Shown here: piece by piece, positions 48,557 through 59,919 of the stretch
Layout of the letters: each line of letters starts with the position of its first letter
Position numbering within the stretch: position 1 is the first letter of the stretch
The notes under the pieces: generated by a model
The model's database searches: none
The model's input: the letters and a program-made list of their open reading frames with translations, nothing else
What the model was told of the DNA's origin: nothing
NCBI GenBank assembly: GCA_030549775.1
Contig: CM060177.1
Location: 46,526,244 to 46,590,243, forward strand
Reading direction: 5' to 3'
DNA from: Tamarix chinensis
Lineage: Eukaryota; Streptophyta; Magnoliopsida; Caryophyllales; Tamaricaceae
DNA: 64,000 nt
Position numbers and translations under genes: made by a program

Positions 48557-48760
48557 CATTATTATTGATATTATCGCCAGGATGATTATGGTTGTGTTAT
48601 TATTTTATTATTATCGGTAATATTACTATCACTAATGCTACTACGATTTCAATTTTTATTATCATCATTATTATCATTATAGCCATTATTATTCTCATTA
48701 TGAGTACTATTACTATTAGTAGTATTCTTATTATTGTTATTAGTAAGTATTATTATTAAT
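47110..48760. repeat. Very long imperfect TTA/ATT microsatellite in LTR 2
   Basis: About 1.65 kb made largely of ATT/TTA triplets with scattered ATC, GTT and CAT interruptions; the longest near-pure runs are about 47690-47735, 47798-47850, 48050-48095 and 48505-48560. Translated frames read as poly-Ile, poly-Leu or poly-Ser and are not genes. Confidence 0.95.
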
Positions 48761-50154
48761 ATTGAAACCCTCACCTTAATACTCTGGATTTTGCTAAAAC
48801 CTACTTTAATTAGTGATAATCCGTTTAAACTATCGTGAGAATAGAAATAACCCTACCCCTTTATTTATAAACCCCTATTATTAATATTAGCCTTAGTATT
48901 AGGCCATGATAGGGGTAAGATAGGAATTATGATAATTCGGGTAGAGGGAGATTGACCCTTAGTATTTCTTCCTTATAGGTGAATCGGGTCAAACCCCAGG
49001 AGGTGTAGGAGCGTGCTCCAAGCCCGGCGTCGATTTAGGTAAGGACGTAACTAAGGCCGCCTGTGTGTATTACATGTTTTACTTGCTTTGGATGCCTCGT
49101 ACGGTTTATATCCTGTATTCTGTGTATGTTATTTGTTTTACTGTGTAGCGCAGCATGGAACCGAGGTACGTTCTCATGCAATTGTCTGTATGTGCTAATA
49201 TGGAAATGATGCAAATATGATGTGATGTGATGTGACCCCTAGGACATGCATGCTAGGTTATTTGATGAGGTGTTGTGGAATGGGGGCATGAAGGAGAAAA
49301 ATGAGAGATTAAGATAACCAAAGGGAAGTACGTTGGCTAACGCAGGTAAGAATGACCTAGGCAGTCTATGATCCGTAAATGGATGAGAAAAGGGGGAATT
49401 GAATAAAATGGAAGAGTGGGAGAAATTAAGGTTATATGGGAGAACTAGGGTTTGCATGGAAATCTTAGGGTTTGGCATGGTAGAGATCGAGAGGATTGCA
49501 TGGGGAGGATAAGGCCCGCATGGGGGCGAACCTTATGTATGGAAAGTTACTTTGGGACGTAGGGAAGGTAATGAAAAGTTCGTTTGGGATTTTGGAGGCT
49601 CGAGGTGAAAAATAGTACGAGGGATAATACAAGGGTACATAGGGGCCGACTAGGGTTTGGGAAGGAAACCCTAATTTGAGAAGGTGGAAAAAGAAAAAGA
49701 AAATAATAAAAATAAATGAGGAGGAGTGAGGTATGAGGGAGAGTTGAGTCTGAGGGTCATGATTTGGGTTCCCAATGCGAGAAATGTGTTAAGTATGGGA
49801 GTTACAAAGGGTGTTTAGTGGCCTAATATAAGCACGGGAGATAGCTCGGTAACCTAAACCGAGTAGGGATATAGCTAAGGCTGAATGTGTGATATGTGTC
49901 CTACGTGCCATGGATGTTCTATATGATTTATGTGTCGTGGTCTTAAAAGCCATTATTCTAACTATTTCATGTGTGGAGTGGCTTGGAATCGGGTTGTGTG
50001 CATGTGCCCTCATTTGTATGTGATAGTACGCATATACCTTCAGTTTTGATGTGATGTGTTGAGAACTCTGGCCATGCATGACAAAGGTGAAATGCCCTCG
50101 AATAAGACACATTAAAACACTAACTACTTACAGAGAAAGATGTTGAGCCGAACC

Positions 50155-50475
50155 CAGACCGGTCCACCGGCTATAATAGTGGCAGGGTATCTTACCCTCG
50201 CGACCGTTCCACCGGCTATAATAGTGGCAGGGCATGTGCCCTCGCGACCGTTCCACCGGCTATAATAGTGGGGGATTTCGTGCTCAACAAACCAAACGTA
50301 AAAGTGATAAGACATGGAAATATACTAATATTTACAATGGAATACCATGTGAGTCGGGGCCAGACCGGTCCACCGACAAATAATAGTGGCAGGGTATAAT
50401 ACCCTCGCGACCATTCCACCGGCTATAATAGTGGCAGGTCATAGCCCTCACGACCGTTCCACCGGCTATTATAGT
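50155..50475 (+). repeat. Tandem array of CCACCGGCTATAATAGTGG modules, LTR 2
   Basis: Six copies of a 45-47 bp module with core TTCCACCGGCTATAATAGTG followed by GCAGGG and CCCTCGCGACC, at about 50158, 50204, 50249, 50365, 50412 and 50457. Three copies stand in each of two blocks separated by about 80 bp, as in LTR 1, but with a different linker between cores. Confidence 0.85.
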
Positions 50476-51456
50476 GGGGCTCCCGTACTCGCATGGATTA
50501 ATAAAGACTGTGTGTGGAATGGACATATTATTATTAACGAGGATAAAGAATAAGTCACCGGAAAGTACTCAGGCCTTATCTTGTGTGTTATTGCATGTTA
50601 CTTATATGATTGTGTTATGTAGGCTACTTGGTGTGACTGTATGCTTGGCCTTAGCACACCTGCGCCCTTACTCAGTACTGGACCCGTACTGATACTACAC
50701 TGGTTGAATGGGTCCTGTGATGATCCATCGATGGTGGGAAGCAGACCTTGATGCAGGTTTTGATCGGCTACTAAATTGGGGTGGAAGGCTTGACTTGAGT
50801 GAGTAAGTGGTCTGGATATTTACCCTTCGGAATTTGTTTTGTTTAATCGTATTCGTCTTTGGAAGTTACCAGTGTTGTATTTAAATTTCCAAGGGTTTTA
50901 TCGTACTTTATCCTTCCGTTATTTTAATTCCTCTGACATTTGGAATTTTTAAATTTTACTTCCGAACGTAACTCTTAACTTCGTACTCTGATTTCCTTAT
51001 TACTTATGCCTTACTAATGATTTGTTTTGGTTCTATTATTTTAGCCTTAGCACTTAGTATCGGGTCGATAGTTGTGAATCGATCTAGTACTAAGTGTGGC
51101 GGTAATACTCCCGAATTTATAGTTTATTCGCTTGCTTCCGCTAAACTTCTTTAAAATTTAACGAAATTTTTCAGTAGTAAATTTGGGGGTGTTACAATGT
51201 TGGTATTTGATTTTGACTCATTTATAAACAATTAGGCTGAATTGACTCATGGACTAATTATAATTGCAGGTATAAATTAAGTTATTTTATTCTTCCCATT
51301 AGATGCTTACTTATTGGCTTGATTTATATATGTACTTTTTTTATTGACTATAAGATTTTAATAAGATATATCATATTCTTATATTCTTCATTATCAATTA
51401 GTTTATAAATAACGAGATACATATTTTGAAATTAGTTTTTTTTAACAAAATGAATA

Positions 51457-51462
<6 letters not shown>

Positions 51463-51487
<25 letters not shown>
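51463..51487. repeat. (TA)n microsatellite
   Basis: A run of about 12 TA dinucleotides inside the right half of the split hAT element. Confidence 0.9.
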
Positions 51488-52174
51488 ATATGGTTCTTAT
51501 AAATGAGCCTATAACAAATGTCTAATTAAGTATTAAATGTGCTTTTAAACAATCATTATTCAAACTTGTAAATGATCATGAAAATGAGTTGGCTCTGGAA
51601 CAAATGAGCTAAACCTGCCTGACTTGAACTTGACTCATTTAATAAACGACCATAAAAATAAGGCTTGGGATTAACTTGTTTAATTAAATGAGAAAGCTAA
51701 ATTGATCCTTTATAGAACTAAATCTGATAGATTTGTGAGCTGGTTTGGATCGTCAACAACCCTAGTTGTGACCTTTGTTGTCAAGTTAGATTTGTTGAAT
51801 CGGTAAAGTAAGGATCTTGGGATCTTCTCTTGATTTAATATGTATTAAGATAAAACACTTACCACCTTAATAAAGGCTCAGTAATGAGATTAGGGCTAAG
51901 GTTGAATTGTGCAGACTTCTTGGATTATCTTGGTTAGATATCTCTTGTAATTGTTATTTATAATTATATGTTGAATTTTTTGGTGCAATCAATAAACACT
52001 ATATTGAATTTTATAGGAATGATTTCTTCTTTAGGGTTAGCTACCTTAGAGACGAAGTGAGAGCCTTCGATTGGTTTGGTGGTTTCTAAGCATCTTGATT
52101 AAGGCCCTATGACGATATGTTTTAGTTCTTTAGACTTCTTAGAGAGCATCAATAATTAATTATTAAGTTTTCTA

Positions 52175-52455
52175 AAATGGATGGGTATTGTCTTGCCATG
52201 TGTACTAGTATGATCGGGGTATCTCAGTATATTCGAGTTATATGGATGGTGGGTATTATTTTGTCTTGTGCACTAATATGATATGGGTATCTTAGTACCT
52301 TTAGATTACATGGATAGGTGATTATTGTGTTTCCTTGTGTGTTAGTATGACCGAGACATCTTAGCATCATCGGGTTAGCTAGATGAGTGGGTACTGTGCT
52401 GTCTTGTATTATGGTATGATCGGCCTATCTTTAAATGTATTGGTTACAAAGGTTG
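52175..52455. repeat. Diverged tandem repeat, about 4 copies of 65-70 bp
   Basis: Successive blocks share GGATGGTGGGTATT-like starts, a TTGTCTTG/TTCCTTGTG stretch, TAGTATGATCGG-like centres and GGTATCTCAGTA/GACATCTTAGCA ends. They are old and weakly conserved. Confidence 0.65.
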
Positions 52456-52547
52456 GATCCCCTTCAAGTAATAAATGAGATTAATTTGTGTGTGTGATTT
52501 GGTAGTTGCATTATGTGCACTTTTTTTTAGTTATTATATGGTTTGTT

Positions 52548-52640
52548 GAGATGCTAGTAGTTACCATTGTGTACTACCATTGTTATGAGATGTCAGTAGC
52601 CACTGTTGTGTACTACCATTGTTATGAGGTGTTGATACTT
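52548..52640. repeat. Short tandem duplication, period about 45 bp
   Basis: GTGTACTACCATTGTTATGA occurs twice about 45 bases apart, with CAGTAGCCACTGTT and GTAGTTACCATT as the diverged leading halves. Confidence 0.8.
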
Positions 52641-53115
52641 TCTACTACATACTACACTTGGTATATTAATTGGTTAACAAATGTTTGTTTGAGACTGTAA
52701 ATGGTATTGTGCGTTATAGCATGTCTTATCCATATGTATATGTGATTTGATATTATCATGTGATTGTATGTTTTTATGCATGGTTTTAAGCTTTGTATAT
52801 GATATGGTTATGTAAGCAAGTTATTTGCTCTAAGTTATTTATGTTTACTTAGTACTTTTATATTGAGCAAAATTTTCCCTAGTTTTGCTTTGGTGCGGGT
52901 GTTCTAGTTATTCTTGGAGCTTTGGGTTTGAGACAGAAAGTAGGAATTTCAGTGTTTTATCCCTTATTGGAGTTTCTAGTTTTAGTTCTTGTCGATTGGT
53001 TTTGGCTTTTACAACATTTATTTCAAATTTTATAGTCCATAAAAAGTTTTACTTTGCTTTATGGTTTAATTCCTTATTTAATATTTTTCATATCTAGTCT
53101 CACATTCATCATAGG

Positions 53116-53686
53116 TAGGGGCGGAGCTAGGGGGTTTTCATGGTATTACGGGACACCATAAAATTTAGTTAAATATAGTTTTGTACACTTTATTATCAAA
53201 GGGTACACTTGGCACAATGCTCAGGACACCATGGAGATACTGGGAAGGACGTTGGTTTGAGCCTCATGAAGTGCATGGCTTGCCATAATTTTTTCTACTT
53301 ATTTATTAAAACAATAGTCACTCCTATATTTTGATTTCAATACTTCTAGCTAAACTACCTTAAAAATAAACCATACCGACCACACACTTTTTCTGCTTGT
53401 TTGTTTAATTGACTTCTTTTACTCAATGCTCAAATAATTGTATGATTAATTAACAAATAATTGGTATTTGGATGAGATATTTAGATAAATTTAACTTAAT
53501 ATTTTTAATTATAAAATTCATAACTCAAAATGAAAATATTATTGAGGTAAAATGAATGGTATACTTTTTTATATTTTAAGTATTTTAATTATTTATTATA
53601 GTTAATAAAATATATAATAATAATAATAATTGTTGTTGTTGTTGTACGAAGGATACTATGGAATCATAAGCCTTGCTCGGCCATTG
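53116..53686. mobile_element. Non-autonomous hAT element, copy 2 (relative of 2149-2811)
   Basis: The left terminus TAGGGGCGGAGCTAGGGGG matches the inverted right terminus of copy 1. The next blocks TTTTCATGGT, GGGACACCATAAAAT and GGACACCATGG and the last block TTGCTCGGCCATTG follow copy 1 in reverse orientation. Flanks ATCATAGG and GTTGTAGG agree at 5 of 8 positions, all differences being transitions. It lacks the 91 bp tandem array of copy 1. The tRNA-like A/B box segment is present at about 53210-53263. Confidence 0.75.
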
Positions 53687-54027
53687 GTTGTAGGTTATGT
53701 GAATATGCATGTCTCTTATCACGATAAATGTGGCAGTAGTATTGCTATTTATTAATTTAACTTCTGTATTGTTGTTTCTAAATAAAAATTTCAAGTTGAG
53801 ATAAATAGAAAGTTAAATCCCATTCATGCTTTTTTCCAAAATAGTTTCACACCATTTGGAGCATATTGTCCTGATTGATATTAGCATTCATGTGATCGAC
53901 ACAATTTTCCGCACTATTAAACATGCCCGAGATGTAGACCGAAATTTGTTAATCGTTGTTTTTTGAGGACGAGTACAAACGATTTTAAGAATATTATTTT
54001 AAATAACTGTCTACAAATGGCGTGAAC

Positions 54028-54100
54028 GACTCCATGGCCCAATGGATAAGGCGCTGGTCTACGGAACCAGAGATTCTGGGTTCGATCCCCAGTGGAGTCG
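54028..54100 (+). tRNA. tRNA-Arg (anticodon ACG)
   Basis: The 73 bases fold as a full cloverleaf: acceptor GACTCCA paired with TGGAGTC, discriminator G, D-stem GCC/GGC, anticodon stem CTGGT/ACCAG with loop CTACGGA (anticodon ACG), T-stem CTGGG/CCCAG with loop TTCGATC. There is no intron. A T run just downstream (54107 onward) fits an RNA polymerase III terminator. CCA is not encoded, as expected for a nuclear gene. Confidence 0.95.
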
Positions 54101-54339
54101 TCTAGTGTTTTTATTTTCTTTTTAATCTGCTTTGGGCATCTTCTTCTGCCAAGCAAGATTAACGATTGATTCATTTCTGGAATTCAGAAGTCTTCAAGCG
54201 AAGACGCCGGAAGAGTAAATGCAATCATCTATAAGCATTTGATCGGAAAAAACTTTGAAGGGCTGAAGAAGCAAACTTCGCTCAGACAATGAAGCCAGCT
54301 TGGATTATTTTTGTCGTATGCATTTCACTATCCTACATA

Positions 54340-55674
54340 CTAATGCTGTCTTCTCTTTAACTTCACCGGCAAACCATCTTTCATCTTCTTGACAAGAGAC
54401 ACGACATAAGGGGGATTCATCATCTTCTCCATTGTAGCACCACCATCAACGGCAAAAACTTCAAAATTGTAAATCAGAGCAGCAACAACGGAATTCATCT
54501 GTACATAAGCCATATCTTTCCCTAAGCAGATCCTTGGTCCGCAATGATAAACAGGATATTTAAATTGACTGCATGGCTTGAAAACACCATAACCATCTAT
54601 ACATTTCTCGGGCTTCAATTCTCTACATTCATTACCCCAAATCTCCTTCATCCTACCAATCGCATAAGCCGAATAATCAATGGACCAAACTGCAGTTACC
54701 TCAGTCGCGTCCGGTAATTTATCATCCTTAATTGCTAGTTTTATATTCATTGGCACAGGTGGAAAGAGCGTTATGGATTCTGATAATGCTGCGTGAAGGT
54801 AATTTTAAGTTCTGGAAATCATCGTAGCTTATTAAACGTTCTGTTACCTGATCGTCATCGGCAGTTCTTTCGTCGACATTACTGATGATATTTCGGCGTA
54901 AATCGAACGAACGCACTGCAGATGACCGGATATCAACCAGAAGAACCAAGTTAACGCAGCATATGTTGTGTCTCTTCCAGATAAGATGAAGTTTGTTGTT
55001 GTATCTCCGTAAAATTTCCTCCTCTTCGGGAATGTTGAAACCTAGCTGGATGTTTGAGCACATAAACCTCGAGAGTAGATCATGTTTGTCGTCGGCGGCG
55101 GAATCCGCTGCCGCTCTACGTAATCTGTCCTCTTTATAGCGTATGACATCCATGGCGTAGTCATCAACCACCTTGATTGCATCTTTGAGTCTTCTTTCTG
55201 ATCCAATGTTTTAAAACCTTTTTACCTTCCAGATCAACAGGAACGGTTGCAGAACTCTAAATCCACAAATCTCAGCAGCTCCATCAAAGGCGGAAGCAAA
55301 AGATATATTATTACTCGACTGAGCTGCTGCTGTTGCTGACGAATTCTTCGACAAGGAATTCAAGTCGTCCAAGCAACCAGGATCGACACCAAATGCTAAG
55401 TTACAAATATTATCAAAACTCAACTTCTGAAACTTAGATTGAAGATCAACAACTTCATTCGCATCAGCGTAATACGATAGATAATGTGTGGGGCGATTAG
55501 AGATTTCGGATTGGACTATCCGTGCGATAACTGACTTGAGGGATTTTGTGATGAACTCATGAGTAGCAATCTTACGCTGCAAAGACCAAAGTTGAGCATC
55601 GACATCGAAGATAGCTCGACCTAGAAGATTGTACAAGTTACTGCTGAAACGGGCGCCTTTGACATGGTTGTGGA
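54340..55674 (-). pseudogene. CYP94-type cytochrome P450 pseudogene, C-terminal part
   Basis: CYP94 P450s are ER-bound monooxygenases that omega-hydroxylate fatty acids or jasmonoyl-isoleucine. Reading down the minus strand: FHNHVKGARFSS, NLLGRAIFDVDAQLWSLQRK, FDNICNLAFGVDPGCL, GSERRLKDAIKVVDDYAMD, an I-helix LSGRDTTYAALTWFFW, LHAALSESITLFPPVPMN, and the haem loop YPVYHCGPRICLGKDMA with its Cys. Lesions: nonsense TAA at 55213-55211, a frameshift near 55020 before the I-helix and another near 54800. The K-helix ExxR is ESIT, so its Arg is lost. The stop is at 54340-54342. The N-terminal part lies at 62901-63221, beyond a copia insertion. Subfamily was not resolved. Confidence 0.9.
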
Positions 55675-56227
55675 TGATTAGATTAATTTAATCTACAGAT
55701 ATAACGAAATTTTAATTTATTAAAATTTATATATAAAATAACGATGTATTCGAAATAATGACGGTACTACAATCTTCTGGATCGGACATCTATAGATCCG
55801 ACAGAATTAAATGCTAATTCATTAAAATTCATACATAACATAATGTAGAAGTATATCTAAATCCATAATGCGGGAATGACCGATAGATTTAGAACAGTGG
55901 CAGTACTACTGTCTTCTGGATCAAGCATACGTTCGTTGCTTGCTATTGACTAATGAAAATTCAACAGAGCAGGTGCGCATGTGATCCAAGGACCACGACC
56001 CTATATATAAACAACTGATCTGTCGTTTATCGGGCTACTCTAGTTCAGTCCATCAATAATTTAGAATACCTAACGTATCTACACATATAGACCCACATCT
56101 AATTAGATATATTAAGCCCAATAATTTATATGCAAATATAATCACTTATATACTGGCTTAATTTATTTGACAACTCGCAATTCTTGTAGTTCACATATAA
56201 GCCCAAATATTAGATGAAAACCTAATA
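55675..56227 (-). repeat. 3' LTR of the copia element, with internal duplication
   Basis: It shares with the other LTR the plus-strand blocks TAGATTAATTTAATCTA, CACGACCCTATATATA and CTACACATATAGACCCACATC-like sequence. It is 553 bp against 457 bp: a roughly 100 bp part holding the GGTACTAC and CTTCTGGATC words occurs twice (about 55765-55800 and 55890-55925). Confidence 0.85.
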
Positions 56228-56689
56228 ATCTCCCACTTGGATTATATGTGTAACCTTATAGCCACAAATTGCATAATAACTGAATAAGCTCAATATTGTT
56301 TTCGTTATAAAATGTATTTATAACTAATCATCTCCATTAGTCACACCAACATAGTATCAAAGCGGATTTCATCACGTTTATTTGTATCTAAGCCTTCAAT
56401 GGTCATATATGTAGATAAAACTAAACGACATGGATCAAAATATGGATGTGTAGCATGAAAATTTCATGTAATATGATCTTAACATGCCTATTTCCAACTA
56501 GTCCACTTTAAAACTTTAGTATGATTTAATCATCAAGAAAGTAGAAAGGAAATAAACGGAAACTTTATTTTTATAAAAAATATATGGTCAAAACTATCCA
56601 TAAGTCAAATCAAAGTGTCCATACATAGAGCAAATGAAGTAACACATTTCCACTAAAATTAAACATCATCAGCTGACACAACACCCTAA

Positions 56690-57560
56690 TGAGCAACATG
56701 CTCGAGAAATTATTTGGATGGTAAAGCCTTAGTGAGTGGATCCGCTATCATGAAGTTTGTATTAATGTGCTCTATAGATAATTCTACTTTTTGTACTTTC
56801 TCTTTAATAACCAAGTATTTAATATCAATACTTTTCTATTATGTAGAACTTAGGTTGTTATTAGAATACAGAATTGCAACTTTATTGCCACATAATATCT
56901 TAAGTGGTCTTTTAATACCATCAACTATTTATAGTCACGTGACAACATTTTGCAGTCATATACTGTAAGTGAAAGCCATATAACATTCTACAAATTCTAC
57001 TTCCATAGTAGAAGATGCCACAACTGTCTGCTTAGCACTCTTCCAAGAAATAACACCTTCAGCCATCAAAAAAATAAAACCTGATGTAGACTTCATAGTG
57101 TCTTAGCATCCAGTAAAATCAGAGTCAGAATATCCTACGATCTCAAGCTTGTCTGACCTCTAATATGTGAGCATGTAACCTTTAATTTTTTGTGCATACC
57201 GTATGACTCGTTTGGGTACTATCTAATGGTTGATTCCTGGATTACTATGATATGTGCCAAGCATTCTTGTAATGTATGCAATATCTGGACGCACACACAC
57301 TTGAGCATGCATTAGATTTTCCACTACTGAAGCATAGGGACCACTTTGTATTTGCTTTATTTCAAAGTTATTTTTAGGATACTAACTGAGACTAAATTTA
57401 TCTCCTTTAGTAACAAGAGTGTTTTTTGGTTTGTAGTTCTACACAGCATACCGCTTGAGAAGCCTTTCGACATAAGCCTTTTTTGATAACCCTAGGATAT
57501 CTCAAAAAGGAACTCGATGCACCTCTATGCCTAATACAAAATAGGCATTGCCAAGATCTT
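56690..57560 (-). pseudogene. Copia RNase H remnant
   Basis: Minus-strand pieces include VGYSDSDFTGC with the first catalytic Asp, STSGFIFLMAEGVISWKSAK, QTVVASSTMEVEFV with the catalytic Glu, and HINTNFMIADPLTKALPSK near the end. These are the copia RNase H blocks in the right order. Stops interrupt it at several places. Confidence 0.85.
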
Positions 57561-57565
57561 TTATC

Positions 57566-58150
57566 TTAAAATTTTTTAGCTAGAAATATCTTGGTCTCAT
57601 GCAACAAACCTATGTCATTACATACCATTAGAATGTCATCAACATATAGAACTAGAAAAATGTATTTACTCCCACAGAACTTATGGTATACACTATCATC
57701 CACCGGATTCATCTCAAAACCAAAAGAGGTGATGACTTGATGAAATTTGAAATACCATTTTTGAGATGGTTGCTTAAGCCTATAGATGGATTTCTTCAGT
57801 TTGCAAACCATATTCTGTGGGTCTCCCGACACAAAGTTTTCTAGTTACACCATATAGATCTTTTCCTCAATGTCACCATTAATAAAATCGCTCTTTACAT
57901 CCATTTGATGAAACTTAAGATCAAAATGTGCCACTAATTCCATGATTACTCTCAAGGAATCTTTAGAAGAGACCGGAGAAAATTTTTCTTTTAAAATCTT
58001 CTCCTTCCTTTTGTGCAAAGTCCTTGGTGACAAGATGTGTATTATATCTTTCCACAATGCCCTTTGAATCCCTTTTGGTCTTTTATATCCATTTGCAACC
58101 AATGAGTTTTTTTTTTCCTTTAGGTAATAGGGCAATATCGTATACATCAT
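57566..58150 (-). pseudogene. Copia reverse transcriptase remnant
   Basis: The minus strand encodes LKFHQMDVKSDFINGDIEEK, then after a stop VCKLKKSIYRLKQPSQKWYF and FLVLYVDDILMVCNDI. The catalytic YVDD box is at 57635-57646. It is the typical copia RT (RVT_2). Stops near 57842 and frameshifts around 58060 break it. Confidence 0.88.
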
Positions 58151-58839
58151 TATCCATCATGGACTTTATTTACTCATTCATAGCATTAATCTACCTTTGA
58201 GAATTCAAACTCTCCATGGCATGATGGAAGTTAATTGGATAATCTTCCATCACCCCAATACCTACCTCATGCTTTAAGAGAAATACAATGTAATCATCCA
58301 AAATAACACTTCTTCTTTCTCTGGTGGATCTCCTTAGCTATTAAGGTTGTTCAGCTTGTTCTTGTGAAACAACCGCCTTATTATCAATAGATGGTTGTTT
58401 GACATTATCTTGTAGAGGTTCTTAATTTTCCTCTTGATCAATGGTAGGTGTAAAGACTTGCACATTATCAGAGACAATAGTAGTAATTGTAATTAACTCC
58501 TCCTCAAAAATAATATTCCTAACCTTATTTCTCCCCATAATCAACATCCTCAAAGAACGTGGCAGTTTCTATCTCAAAAATTGATCTGAGTGTGGAATTA
58601 TAGAACTTATAGCCCCTTTATTGCTCAAAGTAACCAATAAAATAGCTATTTATTATTTTAAATTCCAATGTCTTTTCATATGGCCTAGCCTCAGTTGGAC
58701 ATTCCCAAATATGAAAATGCTTTAGAATCTATTTTTTGCCCATATAAATTTTATATGGTGTTTTTGCAGCCACTTTTGTTGGTACTCTATTTAGAATGTA
58801 AGCTATTGTCTTTTGTACTTCTCCTCAAAGTTACTCTGG

Positions 58840-59420
58840 TAAGGTAGAATGACTAATCATACTCCTTACCATATCTTTAAGAGTTTAGTTTCATCTTTCG
58901 GATACACCATTCATGCTAGGAGAACTTAGCATAGTGTACTGTTGGATGATTCCACACTCCTCTAGAAATCTAGAAAAAGGTCCTGGACATTGTTCACTTG
59001 AACCGTCATATCTATCATAGTATTCACCACCACATTTAGATCTAACACACTTGATCCTTTTGTTGAGTTGGTTCTTAAATTCAAGTTTAAAAGATTTAAA
59101 CACGTCCAATGATTGTGACTTTTCATGATTAAGATATAGGTAGCCATAACGTGAGTAATTGTCTATAAATGATATAAAATACTATTGGCCATTCAAAGAA
59201 CCCGTAGGGAACGGTCCACAGATATCCATGCAAATCAATTCTAAGAAATTTGAAGGTTTATTTGCACATTTTCTCTTTATTTTGGTATGTTTTCCCTTAA
59301 CCCATTAAACATAATTGTTTAAATATGTAAAGTCAAGGGAATCTAAAATGTCATCAGATACAAGTCTCTTAATTCTTCCTTTTGAGATGTGACCTTAGCA
59401 CTTATATCATAATGATGTAG
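58840..59420 (-). pseudogene. Copia integrase remnant
   Basis: Minus-strand pieces in order: ICMDICGPFPTGSLNGQ, ISFIDNYSRYGYLYLNHEKS, VFKSFKLEFKNQLNKRIKCV, RSKCGGEY and SSPSMNGVSER. These are the DDE integrase core blocks of copia elements: the first catalytic Asp is in MDICGPF; the second position, normally R(S/T)D, reads RSKCGGEY, so the Asp is not seen there. Stops occur between the pieces. Confidence 0.8.
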
Positions 59421-59919
59421 AATTATATTTGCTTAATTTGCATTAAGTATCATGTGATGCTACGTACAAGGTTTCATGGTATGAAGTAATGGCATCGAGA
59501 AAATATAGGTTATCATATGCATGTAATAAAACAATACCATTAACATATGAATTTAATAAAAGACTAAATTTATTATTTTTGAATTAATAATAATAAGCAG
59601 ATTTGTCCAATATAGAAATAGAAACCCAGTTTCGTTTAAATGATGGTACAACAAAGGTGTATTTCAAATTCAAATAATGACTAGTTTCTAATAATAACCT
59701 AAAAGTGCCAATCGCTTCAACTGTTGCTTCCTTGCCATCTCCTACATAGATGTGTTTTTCACCATCATTTGGCTTTCAATAGCTCAGGCAACCCTACATA
59801 GAAACACTTATGTGAGTAGTAGTACCAGAATTTAGCTACCAAGTGTTTTTATGTACTGAAGCTAAATTAAGCTCAGAACAAACCAAAGCAAGGATTAAAC
59901 CTTTTTTCATGCTCCATGC

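Larger units (their letters stand above)
45632..51196 (+). mobile_element. Giant solo LTR 2 (5565 bp), Tat/Ogre-like
   Basis: Begins TGAAATGCCCCAAAAATTC and ends GGGGGTGTTACA, with a perfect 5 bp target duplication ATGTT (45627-45631 and 51197-51201). It has the same order of parts as the unit at 20916-25941: AT-rich start, pyrimidine/GC-rich leader with TATA (46611), simple-sequence zone, the CGTGCTCCAAGCCCGG and AGGACATGCATGCTAGG blocks, TATAATAG module array, and a terminal block ending CAGTAGTAAATTTGGGGG. It is about 540 bp longer, mostly from the expanded TTA array. No internal polyprotein is present. Confidence 0.8.
45518..51765. mobile_element. Non-autonomous hAT element (about 678 bp) split by solo LTR 2
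   Basis: The left end TAGGGATGTTAATGAGTC and the inverted right end TAGGGTTGTTGACGATCC are hAT-type termini. The 8 bp target duplication is GTTGTGGC (45510-45517) versus GTTGTGAC (51766-51773), one mismatch. Removing the LTR and one ATGTT leaves 45518-45631 plus 51202-51765. The interior has GAGTTGAGCC and GACTTGAACTTGACTCATTT motifs and no transposase. Confidence 0.75.

Noticed and set aside
47286..48620. Poly-Ile/poly-Leu/poly-Ser open frames
   Set aside because: Translations of a TTA/ATT microsatellite.
53917..54174. 85-codon minus-strand open frame with STGDRTQNLW
   Set aside because: It is antisense to the tRNA-Arg gene; this is a familiar spurious protein made from tRNA complements.
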